Assembly (NCBI GenBank): GCA_015472025.1
Contig: BNHL01000001.1
Coordinates: 4,700,001-4,764,000 of the forward strand
DNA length: 64,000 bases
Direction: 5' to 3'
Source of the DNA: Cytophagales bacterium WSM2-2
Lineage (GTDB): Bacteria; Bacteroidota; Bacteroidia; Cytophagales; Cyclobacteriaceae
Numbering within the stretch: the stretch's first letter is position 1; the number at the start of each line of letters is the position of its first letter. The position numbers and the translations under genes are program-made. This document shows positions 34,078 through 43,656 of this stretch, in pieces. The notes below the pieces were generated by a model, which had not been told where the DNA came from, ran no database searches, and saw only the letters and a program-made list of their open reading frames with translations.

Positions 34078-36496
34078 TAGAGCCGTATTCTGGTAGCGTA
34101 AATGTATCTGACAATTGTTTGCCCTCGAGATCACAGAATTTTCCTTGTAGCGAAACCGTTTTGGGTTTATCGGTGACATTATAAATCAGTTGAATCCGAT
34201 CATCCACCTTCTCTTTAAGAACCTCTGAAAGAGTCACATTATCAATCCAAAACGTAGCATTACTTTTAAAATTCACTCTTGCTTCTTTACTACTCCGATG
34301 AGGCCTGAAATAATAGGAGAAAGATTTAAAAACGGTATCAACGGAAAAGCAAGCATAGTCACCAAGCGCCTCCCATGGCGCTGACGCCATAAGCGGTGCA
34401 AATTCGATTTTAATCTTCGCTGCGCTCATGGCCGAAAAAGACAATCGATATATTTTGTCTCGGTTCAAACTAAAACCCGCATGATATAACAAGGCTTCGG
34501 TTTTGCCTTGGGGAAATAAGACTTTTAGTGATGTACCGTCACCATAGTTCCTTTTATCTAACACAACGGAAACTTGAGAGGGCCAAGCTATCCAACCCAC
34601 GGTATTATTTATCACTCGTCCATTCTTGACAAGATTCAAACCTGTTGTCCCATCTGCAAAGGCATTGACAATTCTAAATTGGGAACCATCATCGCTTCCG
34701 GTGCATCGCTGCCATCCCGTTAACGTAAACTCTTCGTTTGCATTGCAGATATCCTGACGATCATAAGATTTTGCTACAACCTGATACGCCTGCGGTGCAC
34801 CGTAGAGGTTTTGACCAAACGAACCCAATGTTTTCAGATCTGGTTCTTCTTCAGCTCTTAGCCAAATGCAGTGACTACCCTCCTGCAACGTCACAAAATG
34901 ATTTTGGGTAACCTTCAAATCCAGGTTCTTCTCCGCATCAGGAACAAGGCCATCTGACTTTATAGAAAGTTGTCCATTCTCTCTATTGGTCAGATGATTT
35001 CCATTAGCGAACAAGGTGTTACCCTGAATAAAAATTCGTCTTGCGTTGTGTATGAAAATTCCACTAGTGCCGCAATAAGCCACAGTGTTATTGCCTATAC
35101 GAATATCAGATGAACGATCATCAATATAAATACCGTTTACCCAAACTTGCTCTGAGTTATCTGTTCCACCTCCTGAGCCCACACCATGTAGTACGATGTT
35201 GCCCTCGATGGAATTGTCACCATAGGCATTGCCCCAGGTATAAATTCCTGCTCCATCGTCCTTGATCAAGCAAAAATTTTTGACTAAGTTATTTTTGATT
35301 AAAGTGCCTCCCGTTCTAAAATCAATTCCAATGTATCCTGTACTATCGATTGAATTATATTGAAAAAGATTCTTTTTGAAGAGTGGATTATCAGATGTCA
35401 CACTCAAACCTATATACTTTCCATTGCCACTCCTTCCCCTCCCGGGATGAAGGCCAGTGCGTTGTATAAAATTCCCAACAAATGCCCCATTCGAATTATT
35501 CCTCCATTCAACCCCATTATTATTAGCGTCTTCTATTCGGCAATGTTCCACAGTCAGATTCTGGCAAGAATTTATTTCCAGGCCATTATCACCGGAATAT
35601 TGAATATCACAGTCGCGCAATAGGACATTCTTGCAGCGTTCTATTTGAACACCTGATACACGTTGATATTTAAACGTTAGATTTTCGATAATTAGAAAAC
35701 TTGCATTAACCGCACTAAGGCCTATGTCAGTTGTACTTGCTTCAATAATGTGATTACCAGGTGTGTCGCCATCACTCCAGTAAAGGAATATTTTTCTTGA
35801 GCTCTTATCAAAAAACCATTCCCCCCGCCTATCGAGAGTCGCCAGGTGCTTTTGAACGAAGTAACCATATCCATTTTGCAATGCGTAGGAAGCTGGTGTT
35901 GCGAAATAGAATGTTCTATTGAAATAATTCGATACGGGAAGGTTATCCAGTGTCCAGCGGCTACTTTTCACAACCACCTCAGCGCCATCCCAAAAACCAT
36001 CAGCCGATGCAAGTTGATTGTCGGTAAGTGCCGTTTTGCATTGTGCGCTACAAGATAAAGTTAAGTATCCATCATTAGGCGACCTTCCCAGTGGCTGAAA
36101 ACGCCCATCGGCAAATAGATTGCCTGGCTCTTCGCAGTCAATGCACTCGGCAACCCAGATATTGCCGCGAAATAGTTTCCAGTTATTTAATTTCGTTGAG
36201 CCGAGTACTACTGGCTTAACACCTGATCCATAAGCACCGATATAAATCTCATGACCAGCCTTACCTGAAGCAACGAACTTTAGTTCACCAGAAAAAATAC
36301 TACCTCGCTCAAATAAAATGGAATCACCAGAATATAGCAATGGCAATACTTCCGAAAGCCTTTTCAAGCTTCGCCACGGGGCTGAAGGGCTTGTTCCACT
36401 TTGCTGATCGCTTCCTTTTTCGGACAAGTAGTAATTTGTTGCCGATGCACGAATAATACCGATCGAGCAGATTATTGCAATAAGCGTGGTTTTCAT
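34055..36496 (-). CDS. Exported right-handed beta-helix protein (lyase- or epimerase-like)
   Basis: 813 residues. A signal peptide (about 1-19) precedes NYYLSEKGSDQQSGTSPSAPW, shortened here to NYYLSEKGSD, a start common to beta-helix polysaccharide-active proteins. The central part (about 230-510) has parallel beta-helix repeats (NVLLRDCDIQYSGDNGLEIN type). A beta-sandwich (about 630-750) and a short C-terminal beta domain follow. Unlike the proteins at 15574 and 21020 it has no T9SS sorting domain, so a periplasmic location is likely. It is translationally coupled (ATGA) to a WecG-family transferase. WcaM in the colanic acid locus is another beta-helix protein in such a setting. Catalytic residues are not identified. 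Confidence 0.8.
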   Translation of the reverse strand: MKTTLIAIICSIGIIRASATNYYLSEKGSDQQSGTSPSAPWRSLKRLSEVLPLLYSGDSILFERGSIFSGELKFVASGKAGHEIYIGAYGSGVKPVVLGSTKLNNWKLFRGNIWVAECIDCEEPGNLFADGRFQPLGRSPNDGYLTLSCSAQCKTALTDNQLASADGFWDGAEVVVKSSRWTLDNLPVSNYFNRTFYFATPASYALQNGYGYFVQKHLATLDRRGEWFFDKSSRKIFLYWSDGDTPGNHIIEASTTDIGLSAVNASFLIIENLTFKYQRVSGVQIERCKNVLLRDCDIQYSGDNGLEINSCQNLTVEHCRIEDANNNGVEWRNNSNGAFVGNFIQRTGLHPGRGRSGNGKYIGLSVTSDNPLFKKNLFQYNSIDSTGYIGIDFRTGGTLIKNNLVKNFCLIKDDGAGIYTWGNAYGDNSIEGNIVLHGVGSGGGTDNSEQVWVNGIYIDDRSSDIRIGNNTVAYCGTSGIFIHNARRIFIQGNTLFANGNHLTNRENGQLSIKSDGLVPDAEKNLDLKVTQNHFVTLQEGSHCIWLRAEEEPDLKTLGSFGQNLYGAPQAYQVVAKSYDRQDICNANEEFTLTGWQRCTGSDDGSQFRIVNAFADGTTGLNLVKNGRVINNTVGWIAWPSQVSVVLDKRNYGDGTSLKVLFPQGKTEALLYHAGFSLNRDKIYRLSFSAMSAAKIKIEFAPLMASAPWEALGDYACFSVDTVFKSFSYYFRPHRSSKEARVNFKSNATFWIDNVTLSEVLKEKVDDRIQLIYNVTDKPKTVSLQGKFCDLEGKQLSDTFTLPEYGSIILLKYQ

Positions 36497-37281
36497 GTCG
36501 CACGGAAGGGTTTGCTAAATCGCTGGTTAATGTTTTGAACAAAACGCGAGGCCATATATCGAGCAACAAGAAATAAGAAATAGAAATTAGTGTAGGCATA
36601 GCGTTTCCAAAGACGACCTGGTTCCAGGTAAAGTCTGTACGCCCATTCTAGTGAAAGATTGCGCATCCATTTTGGCAGTCTTCTTTCCTGTCCGGCATAA
36701 ACTTTGAACGCTTGACCAAGACCGAGCAAACAGGCATTGAGTTTTGTCTTATGCTCAGCCATCCACCTCTCCTGCTTAGGGCAACCCAAAGAGACAAAGA
36801 CCAAATCCGGATGAGTGCCCCTGATCTTTTCGGTAATTATTTTATCCTCATTCATTGATAAGGCCTTGAATGGAGGCGAATGATAGCCAGCTATGTTCAA
36901 TGTTGGAAATTCAATCTTCGTCTTTTTAATAATAACTTTTAAAAGCTCCTCGGTAGTTCCATAAAAGTAAACGGACTTCTGCGACTTCTCCGCTTCTTTC
37001 AAAATATCAGCCATGATGTCCATTCCACAGACGCGATCTTGTTTTACACCTTCAAATAGTCTCAGAAATATTGACAGCGGTCTGCCATCGGGAGCCACTA
37101 TGTTTGCTCTGTTAATCAGCTCCCGGAATGATCTGTTACGGTATGATTCGATAACCATATGAACATTGGCAAAGCACACATAAGATGGAATTTTTAAATG
37201 AACAAAGGAGAATATCTCGTCAATGAAATCTTGATATGTCCCAATGGAGATTAAGGAATTAAAAATACTTTTCTTTTTCAT
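36493..37281 (-). CDS. WecG/TagA/CpsF family glycosyltransferase
   Basis: 262 residues from ATG 37281; the frame has a TTG one codon earlier. Family motifs are YVCFANVHMVIESYRN, VAPDGRPLSIFLRLF, RVCGMDIM and the C-terminal VFVSLGCPKQERWMAEHK. Members add the second sugar to an undecaprenyl-linked monosaccharide. It lies 42 bp after the initiating transferase gene, matching that role. Its stop overlaps the beta-helix gene start (ATGA). Confidence 0.93.
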   Translation of the reverse strand: MKKKSIFNSLISIGTYQDFIDEIFSFVHLKIPSYVCFANVHMVIESYRNRSFRELINRANIVAPDGRPLSIFLRLFEGVKQDRVCGMDIMADILKEAEKSQKSVYFYGTTEELLKVIIKKTKIEFPTLNIAGYHSPPFKALSMNEDKIITEKIRGTHPDLVFVSLGCPKQERWMAEHKTKLNACLLGLGQAFKVYAGQERRLPKWMRNLSLEWAYRLYLEPGRLWKRYAYTNFYFLFLVARYMASRFVQNINQRFSKPFRAT

Positions 37282-37323
37282 CAAAGATGCCGGAGTCGTC
37301 CGGTTTAGTCCTCAACAGAATCA

Positions 37324-38712
37324 CTAAAAGGCGTGTTTGTCTCCCTTCAGCATATTCCAAACTGTGAGAAAAATGATTTTGATATCGAGTGCCATACTCC
37401 AGTTTTCGAGATACAGTACATCGTAATACACGCGCTTCGCCATAAGTTCAGGGTCTTTGGTTTCGCCTCGAAAACCATTCACCTGCGCATAGCCGGTAAT
37501 GCCGGGCGTAATGAAATGACGAATCTTATACTGCTGAATAGTGCTAGAGTACTTCTCCAGTTGGCTTATCAAGTTAGGGCGTGGCCCCACGACCGACATA
37601 TTGCCAAGCAGCACGTTGAAAAACTGAGGCAGCTCGTCTAGATTTGTTTTGCGCAAGAAACTCCCCACTTTAGTTATACGGGAGTCATTCCTAGTCGCCT
37701 GCAATTCCGTGTTATTGTTCACGTACATGGTACGGAATTTATAGCAGTCGAATAGTTTATTCTTTTTTCCCGGGCGCAACTGTTTAAAGAATACAGGGCC
37801 TTCTGAATCCATACGAATAGCTACTGCGATAACTGGAAAAATTATCGGAAATAGTGCCAGGATTACAGAAGCTGAGAATGCGATGTCAAATGCTCTTTTC
37901 AAAATTGCATTCATCGAGATTCCCAAAGGTTCATTCCGCGGGGTAAAGACTGGCATCGAGTTTATAAAAAAGATATTACACTTCTCATTCACTACCTTAC
38001 TGAAGTCAGGTGCTATTCTGAAGTAAATAAAATTGTCATCAGCAAACCTTGCTATGTCACGAAGTAACTTGTCGTAAGTAAGTGGTAGGGCAAAATAGAT
38101 TTCATCAATTCTTTCGCGCAGACAATAGTTTTGTACCTCATTCAGTTTTCCAACAATGAGTTTAGAATTTATCTGATCCTCGTCCAGTTCATCAGCAAAG
38201 AATCCTTTGAACTGATAACTGGCTGATTGATGATCTGTGAAAAAATGGTGGAGAGAGTTTGCGGAACCAGTTGCACCGACAATTATTACCTTTCGCTGAT
38301 CAAAGCCCGAAAATTCAATGTACTTAAGTATCAATTTGTAAATCAATCTCATCGCCAAAATAAAGACTGATGCTAAAATGTAAACAGCAATGAGAAACCG
38401 ATTGGCAACGGTAAATACCGGACACGTGGCCAGCATTGCACCTATCATCAGCACATGGCTGAGAAATGCATGAAACATGTTCGTACTGATGTTTTTCGTC
38501 AGGGACAGAGTGTCAATTCTGTATATCTTATAGAAAAAACCGGAAATGACCCACGTCAGACTGAAGATGAGAAAAAATGTCGTGACCTGTGCTTCAGGAA
38601 TGCCACTGGCGAATCCCAGGTTACGAACAGATCTGAAAGCGAAACCGATCAACCAAAAATCGATCAGGAAAATCAAAACTTTTAGTACGGGTGAGTAACA
38701 CTTTCCTTTCAT
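37324..38712 (-). CDS. wcaJ: Undecaprenyl-phosphate sugar phosphotransferase (WcaJ/WbaP type), initiating enzyme
   Basis: 462 residues. Four or five membrane helices (about 10-125) precede a Rossmann-like CoA-binding domain (about 140-260; VIIVGATGSANS). A further helix (about 275-300) and the phosphoglycosyltransferase domain follow: GPVFFKQLRPGKKNKLFDCYKF (here KQLRPGKKNK), FRTMYV, LRKTNLDELPQFFNVLLG with the catalytic Asp-Glu pair, MSVVGPRPNL and PGITGYAQVNGFRG. It transfers a hexose-1-phosphate, probably glucose or galactose, to undecaprenyl phosphate and starts the repeat unit. It heads a three-gene minus-strand operon divergent from gmd. Confidence 0.95.
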   Translation of the reverse strand: MKGKCYSPVLKVLIFLIDFWLIGFAFRSVRNLGFASGIPEAQVTTFFLIFSLTWVISGFFYKIYRIDTLSLTKNISTNMFHAFLSHVLMIGAMLATCPVFTVANRFLIAVYILASVFILAMRLIYKLILKYIEFSGFDQRKVIIVGATGSANSLHHFFTDHQSASYQFKGFFADELDEDQINSKLIVGKLNEVQNYCLRERIDEIYFALPLTYDKLLRDIARFADDNFIYFRIAPDFSKVVNEKCNIFFINSMPVFTPRNEPLGISMNAILKRAFDIAFSASVILALFPIIFPVIAVAIRMDSEGPVFFKQLRPGKKNKLFDCYKFRTMYVNNNTELQATRNDSRITKVGSFLRKTNLDELPQFFNVLLGNMSVVGPRPNLISQLEKYSSTIQQYKIRHFITPGITGYAQVNGFRGETKDPELMAKRVYYDVLYLENWSMALDIKIIFLTVWNMLKGDKHAF

Positions 38713-38854
38713 ACTTTTTGTATTAGAATTTTATCGTTGTCCCGCAAAATCATTTTACACACACGAAGTACTCAATTTGAGCACAGCTGATTCAACGATT
38801 ACTGTCGTGCAGGGAAGAAAACTTAATCATCGGGTTTATCTTCTTGCCGGAAAG

Positions 38855-38872
38855 TGACGATCACTATCATTG
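38855..38872. promoter_or_regulatory. Candidate Crp/Fnr-type operator (site 5)
   Basis: TGACGATcactATCATTG. The left half equals TGAYGAT; the right half has 5 of 7 matches to ATCRTCA. It lies in the divergent region between the initiating transferase (start 38712) and gmd (start 38942), the same type of position as sites 1 and 2. Confidence 0.5.
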
Positions 38873-38941
38873 CGACCTGAAACATGTATCATTTCCTATC
38901 CTAAACTCGTTACCGAAAATTGTTGTCAAAAAAAATCAACA

Positions 38942-40069
38942 ATGTCAAGCGATACTAAAGTGGCCTTGATTACTGGCATCACCGGGCAGGATGGTGCCTA
39001 TCTGGCTGAGCTCCTTTTAAGCAAAGGGTATGTTGTACACGGAATTAAAAGAAGAAGTTCCTCTCTCAATACAGATCGAATAGATCATTTGTATCAGGAC
39101 TCGCATGAAAGGCATGTTAAATTTAAGCTTCACTATGGTGACCTGACGGACGCCACAAGCCTGATACGCATCATTCAGGAAATTCAACCTGATGAGATAT
39201 ACAATCTGGGGGCAATGTCGCACGTGAAAGTAAGCTTTGATACACCTGAGTATACAGCAGACACCGATGGTTTGGGAACGTTACGAATTTTAGAAGCTAT
39301 CCGGTTGTTGAATCTTGTGCAAAAGACTAAAATTTACCAGGCCTCTTCATCTGAACTTTACGGACTCGTGCAGGAAATACCACAGCGCGAAACAACTCCG
39401 TTCTATCCGAGATCTCCCTATGCTGCTGCAAAACTTTACGCTTACTGGATTACTGTAAACTACCGTGAGGCATACAATATGTTTGCCTGTAATGGAATCT
39501 TATTTAATCATGAATCGCCTTTGCGTGGAGAGACATTTGTGACGCGAAAAATTACACGAGGAGCTGCTCGGATCGCCCTTGGTTTGCAAGAGCGCCTGTA
39601 TCTGGGCAATCTCAATGCACAGCGAGACTGGGGCCATGCAAAAGATTATGTTGAAGCCATGTGGCGGATTCTTCAGCAGGAACAACCTGAAGATTTCGTC
39701 ATTGCAACCGGGGTAACTACCACCGTCAGGGAATTTGCAAGGATGTCATTTCTCGAAGCCGGTATTGAACTGGAATTTGAAGGTGAAGGTAAGGAAGAAG
39801 TGGCCCGGGTAGTCCGATGTCACAGCTCTGAATATTTTATATCCCCTGGAAAAATCGTACTCGCTGTGGATCCTAAGTATTTCAGGCCAACTGAAGTAGA
39901 ACTCTTAATTGGTGACGCCACTAAAGCCAGAAAGAAACTGGGATGGCGACCTACATACTCCGTCCAGGAGATTGCCAGCGACATGATGATGGCAGATTTA
40001 AAATTATTCGAACGCGATAAAATTCTTATTTCGAACGGTCAGGAGGTCATAAACATTGATGAGCAATGA
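38942..40069 (+). CDS. gmd: GDP-mannose 4,6-dehydratase
   Basis: 375 residues from ATG 38942; an upstream in-frame TTG at 38870 is rejected because the family starts just before [20 protein letters not shown]. The nucleotide-binding [39 protein letters not shown] and the [15 protein letters not shown]xxxK motif are all present, as is [17 protein letters not shown]. It converts GDP-D-mannose to GDP-4-keto-6-deoxymannose. It overlaps fcl as ATGA, so together they supply GDP-L-fucose for the polymer. Confidence 0.97.
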   Translation: MSSDTKVALITGITGQDGAYLAELLLSKGYVVHGIKRRSSSLNTDRIDHLYQDSHERHVKFKLHYGDLTDATSLIRIIQEIQPDEIYNLGAMSHVKVSFDTPEYTADTDGLGTLRILEAIRLLNLVQKTKIYQASSSELYGLVQEIPQRETTPFYPRSPYAAAKLYAYWITVNYREAYNMFACNGILFNHESPLRGETFVTRKITRGAARIALGLQERLYLGNLNAQRDWGHAKDYVEAMWRILQQEQPEDFVIATGVTTTVREFARMSFLEAGIELEFEGEGKEEVARVVRCHSSEYFISPGKIVLAVDPKYFRPTEVELLIGDATKARKKLGWRPTYSVQEIASDMMMADLKLFERDKILISNGQEVINIDEQ

Positions 40070-41037
40070 AAAAAGATGCAAAGATTTACATCGCGGGTCA
40101 CCAGGGATTAGTTGGATCCGCAATATACCGGAGGTTACATAATGAAGGGTTTCATAATTTGGTTTTAAAAAAGCACTCGCAGCTGGACCTTCGCGATCAG
40201 CTAGCCGTACAGGATTTTTTTGACATTGAGCGTCCTGAATTCGTGTTTTTGACGGCCGCAAAAGTAGGCGGCATTTATGCCAACAATACCTATCGGGCAG
40301 AATTCATATATGATAACCTGATGATACAGACAAACGTTATTCATTCTGCTTTTACTTATGGCGTTAAGAAACTTCTTTTCCTAGGCTCCTCGTGCATATA
40401 CCCGAAATTTGCCGTACAACCGATGAGGGAAGATGCACTGCTAAGTGCAGCTCTAGAATCCACCAATGAACCTTATGCTGTAGCAAAAATAGCTGGAATA
40501 AAAATGTGCCAGGCCTATCGTCAACAATATGACGCTAATTTCATCTGTCTGATGCCCACGAATTTGTACGGTCCAAATGACACTTACGATCTACAAAATT
40601 CACATGTGCTTCCGGCTCTTATTCAAAAGTTTTATGAGGCTAAAACAGAGGGTAAAAAATCAGTAGAGATATGGGGAAGTGGCACACCGAGAAGAGAATT
40701 TCTTCACGTGGATGACCTTGCCGATGCATGCCTGTTCCTAATGGAAAAATATGACAGCGATGAAATAATAAATGTCGGTACTGGTACAGATTTGAGTATC
40801 AAAGACCTTGCGCTTCTCATAAAACGTTGTAGCGGTTTTGATGGTGACCTTTACTTTAATTCAAAATATCCTGACGGCACACCACAAAAATTACTTGACA
40901 TCTCAAAAATAAAAAGCCTGGGTTGGAGACCTAAGATAACCCTTCGTGAAGGAGTTCAGGAAGTGTGTTCCGAATATGAAAAGACGAGACTATACCAGGG
41001 AACGGAATTACTCGCTGGCCACTCTGGCCGCCATTAG
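40066..41037 (+). CDS. fcl: GDP-L-fucose synthase
   Basis: 323 residues. Start [19 protein letters not shown] with GxxGxx[30 protein letters not shown] and [10 protein letters not shown] (YxxxK) are diagnostic of Fcl/WcaG. It epimerises and reduces the Gmd product to GDP-L-fucose with NADPH. Its start is inside the gmd stop, and it converges on a lipoprotein gene 9 bp away. It is the last recognised exopolysaccharide gene. Confidence 0.97.
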   Translation: MKKDAKIYIAGHQGLVGSAIYRRLHNEGFHNLVLKKHSQLDLRDQLAVQDFFDIERPEFVFLTAAKVGGIYANNTYRAEFIYDNLMIQTNVIHSAFTYGVKKLLFLGSSCIYPKFAVQPMREDALLSAALESTNEPYAVAKIAGIKMCQAYRQQYDANFICLMPTNLYGPNDTYDLQNSHVLPALIQKFYEAKTEGKKSVEIWGSGTPRREFLHVDDLADACLFLMEKYDSDEIINVGTGTDLSIKDLALLIKRCSGFDGDLYFNSKYPDGTPQKLLDISKIKSLGWRPKITLREGVQEVCSEYEKTRLYQGTELLAGHSGRH

Positions 41038-41046
41038 CTTGATAAC

Positions 41047-41931
41047 CTATTCGGGCTTTCGTGTCGTTTTAAATTTATATACAAGCAGATTTCCAGAAGT
41101 TCCGCGTGCCCCTTCGCTTAGGGTGTAGAATTCATTGGCTTTAATCGACCACGCTATCGCCTCACCTTGCTGCTCGCGTTCGTAAGGTAATTCAGTCGGC
41201 TTCCTCGTCAACGCGCCAGGCAAGCTTTCTCGAATGGTCCTTTGCCAGTAGTACACTTTCTCGTAATCCTTTAGAAGTATCTGAGTTCCATCCTGTGAAA
41301 TGCTTCCCGCAACTATTTTCGTAAATGGAAGCGTCATCATTTTGCGAAGTACAATCACGCCCTTAGGAAACGGATAAGACGCGGTGTAAAGGCCTACAGA
41401 ATCCTCGCGTTTAGAAATAAGATAGAGGTCACTCGTCAATGGATCAATCAAAAATGTTTCGGTATCCCGTTTCCCATCGGGCATTTTCAGAATTAAAGTA
41501 TCGTATTGAGTTATAGTCACCTCTTTTTGCGACCCCAAAACAGGTTCTTCAAATCGGTAGATGAACTTCAGTTCGTGTTGAGCCCAGTTGTCTCCAATGT
41601 CGGCTACATAAATATATTTTCTTCCGTCATATGGCCCGGGGCCGATTGCAATATCCTCCCAATCCCGATTACGAACATTGGCTAACGTACAAATCAGCCG
41701 GATTTTCGCATGCGTATCAATCAGGAAAACTTCTGGGGGATTGCCACTATCATTGAGAGTCCAGAGAAAACCGGGATTGACCGTGCTTGCCACGAGGCCC
41801 GATGCTTCCTCCAGCCGCTGATCCACTCTGCCCAATGATTTGATTGTGTCTGAAGATTTTGACTTTTCAGGCTTGCAACCACAGGCAAGAAAGCAGCTGA
41901 TAACCAAAAAGGAAACCTTCGTTAATTGCAT
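41047..41931 (-). CDS. Lipoprotein with probable beta-propeller fold, function unknown
   Basis: 294 residues. The signal peptide has Cys-rich end FLACGCKPEK, a probable lipobox. The mature part has repeated short segments ending in YIYVADIGDNW, FLIDPLTSDLYLISKRED and EGARGTSGNLLVYKFK, suggestive of a beta-propeller. NRDWEDIAIGPG is another recognisable stretch. I cannot assign a reaction. It is alone on its strand, 9 bp from fcl on the other strand and about 90 bp upstream of the receiver gene stop, with no clear operon partner. Confidence 0.65.
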   Translation of the reverse strand: MQLTKVSFLVISCFLACGCKPEKSKSSDTIKSLGRVDQRLEEASGLVASTVNPGFLWTLNDSGNPPEVFLIDTHAKIRLICTLANVRNRDWEDIAIGPGPYDGRKYIYVADIGDNWAQHELKFIYRFEEPVLGSQKEVTITQYDTLILKMPDGKRDTETFLIDPLTSDLYLISKREDSVGLYTASYPFPKGVIVLRKMMTLPFTKIVAGSISQDGTQILLKDYEKVYYWQRTIRESLPGALTRKPTELPYEREQQGEAIAWSIKANEFYTLSEGARGTSGNLLVYKFKTTRKPE

Positions 41932-42024
41932 TGACTCTACTTAGGAACAAGGGGCAACATTGCTTCAATTCTCTTGAAGTACAACTTGGTATTTTAAACG
42001 CAGAAGCTGGTCAATATTGCGCAT

Positions 42025-42501
42025 CTAATGAAATTTCTCATTCACCGAACCCCAATAATATGCTAATGATTTGATTTTATCAATGTAGCCATAATAGCCA
42101 TTTGGCTTAACCACGTAGCTATTGGCCCCTAGTTCATAAGCCGAATTCATATCACGCTCATCTATTGAGTTGGTTAAAATGATAACTGGCAATTTTTTCG
42201 TCCCCGCCTCTTCTCTGATTTTCTTTAACATATCAAGCCCGCTAATAGTCGGTAGCCCAATATCTAAAATCACAAATTTTAATTTTGCCTGAACTTCATT
42301 CCCTTCGTATTTCTTCTTCGAATAAATAAAGTTCAGTGCATCTAACCCATCTGTAAAGGAGCGAAAACGTATGCTATCGCTCGCCTGCAACATAGCGAGT
42401 CTAGTGAGTTCTGAGTCGTCTATGCTGTCCTCCACAATGACAACTTCGACTGAATTTTCATTTTCCACAACCGGATACAGGTTTGAATTTAAATCGACCA
42501 A
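42025..42501 (-). CDS. Single-domain response regulator (Rcp1-like receiver)
   Basis: Up to 158 residues, all receiver: VVIVEDSIDDSELTRLA supplies the acidic cluster, KFVILDIGLPTISGLDML the phospho-acceptor Asp, IILTNS the conserved Thr position and SYVVKPNG the Lys. There is no output domain, as in Rcp1/CheY-type relays. The start is uncertain: 42501 is TTG and overlaps a -7-like element, whereas GTG at 42468 would give VENENSVEVVIVED, closer to the family's usual N-terminus. A partner kinase is not adjacent. Confidence 0.85.
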   Translation of the reverse strand: MVDLNSNLYPVVENENSVEVVIVEDSIDDSELTRLAMLQASDSIRFRSFTDGLDALNFIYSKKKYEGNEVQAKLKFVILDIGLPTISGLDMLKKIREEAGTKKLPVIILTNSIDERDMNSAYELGANSYVVKPNGYYGYIDKIKSLAYYWGSVNEKFH

Positions 42502-42506
42502 AGTTA
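42499..42506 (-). promoter_or_regulatory. Bacteroidota -7-like element before the receiver gene
   Basis: On the minus strand this reads TAACTTTG, matching TAnnTTTG. It overlaps the TTG at 42501, which argues that translation begins farther in, for example at GTG 42468. A short match like this can occur by chance. Confidence 0.35.
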
Positions 42507-42603
42507 TTTGACAGATGTATCCAAAAAAGAGTTAGAACAATGAATTTCGAGTGCATCTTTTAACGACAGGTTGTCATAACTTCTCAAATGACTTGTGCTC
42601 ATC

Positions 42604-42645
42604 TAAATGGCTAAGGGGCTAGATTAAATGGCTAAGGGGCTAGAT
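42604..42645. repeat. Perfect 21-bp tandem duplication
   Basis: A 21-bp unit beginning TAAATGGCTAAGG occurs twice head to tail (42604-42624 and 42625-42645) without mismatch. It lies in the 214-bp gap between the receiver gene start and the end of the ROK kinase gene. Confidence 0.95.
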
Positions 42646-42715
42646 CAATTCAATCGGAATTCCTTTTCAAGATTTTCTCACTCACGCACAGAATCCGATA
42701 TGGAGTTGTGCGGCA

Positions 42716-43648
42716 CTAAATGGCCGAACCAGCATTCAAATACGCAGCGCCAAAGACGCCTGCACTGTCGCCTAGTTTTGGTCGGACCATAGGTGTATCG
42801 AATTGGTCGTTGAAAATATAGTTCTTCACGGATACCCTCCCTTCCGAATAAAGTAAATCGATGTGACTCAAGCCACCTCCAATGACAATAACATCAGGGT
42901 CCAGGATATTGACGACTACGCTAAGGGCCTGCCCAAAATAAGTAATCATTCGCTCCATCGTCTTCACAGCAATCTCATCGTGGCCAGATTGGTATGCTGC
43001 ATAAATTTCTTGCATCTTCTTTTCTGACATACTCAAACTAGAATAGTATTTCTCCAGGTACGGTCCCGAGAGGATTTTCTCCACGCATCCATTTTTACCG
43101 CAGTAACAATGATCGCCAGTAGCATCAAGTACATTGTGCCCCCACTCGCCACCGATCCCGTGTAAGCCGTTAATTACCTTGCCGTCTACCACAATCCCAC
43201 CTCCTACACCGGTACCCATAATCACACCAAACACTATGCGCGCTCCGGGATAGTTCTCTTTTACGACTCCCATATTCGCTTCTGCAAGTGCAAAGCAATT
43301 GGCATCGTTGGCGAGACTTAGTTTAATACCAAGTAGTTTTTCAAGGTCGTCTTTTAGTAGTCTTCCGTTCAGGCAAGTGGTATTACAATTCTTCATGGTG
43401 CCTGTCCTAGGATTGACAGAGCCGGGTGTGGCAATACCGATGTGCCGGGCCCTGTAACCAATAGCTGCCTCCATTTTGTCGGTGAGTCTTTTTATTTGGC
43501 CGAGGATGTGATCATAGCCCAAATGACTTTCGGTAGCAACCCGTTCGCGAAATAACACGTTGGGTTTCGCTGCCGATTCTAAAATTACTCCCTCTACTTT
43601 CGTTCCTCCGAGGTCGATACCCCAGAGGTGAGTGCTGCCGTCTTTCAT
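42716..43648 (-). CDS. ROK-family sugar kinase
   Basis: 310 residues. The phosphate-binding start LWGIDLGGTKVEGVIL, catalytic-type NDANCFALAE and GVIMGTGVGGGIVVDG are ROK hallmarks, with the zinc motif CYCGKNGCVE after GGEWGHN. There is no DNA-binding domain, so this is a kinase, probably for glucose, mannose, fructose or an N-acetylhexosamine. As the last gene of the utilization operon, 8 bp after the exported enzyme, it would phosphorylate the monosaccharide released in the cytosol. Confidence 0.92.
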   Translation of the reverse strand: MKDGSTHLWGIDLGGTKVEGVILESAAKPNVLFRERVATESHLGYDHILGQIKRLTDKMEAAIGYRARHIGIATPGSVNPRTGTMKNCNTTCLNGRLLKDDLEKLLGIKLSLANDANCFALAEANMGVVKENYPGARIVFGVIMGTGVGGGIVVDGKVINGLHGIGGEWGHNVLDATGDHCYCGKNGCVEKILSGPYLEKYYSSLSMSEKKMQEIYAAYQSGHDEIAVKTMERMITYFGQALSVVVNILDPDVIVIGGGLSHIDLLYSEGRVSVKNYIFNDQFDTPMVRPKLGDSAGVFGAAYLNAGSAI

Positions 43649-43656
43649 TTCGAAAT

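Noticed and set aside
38870..38941. Longer gmd reading frame starting at TTG 38870
   Set aside because: The extra 24 residues match nothing in the Gmd family, and the TTG falls inside operator site 5; ATG 38942 gives the usual length.
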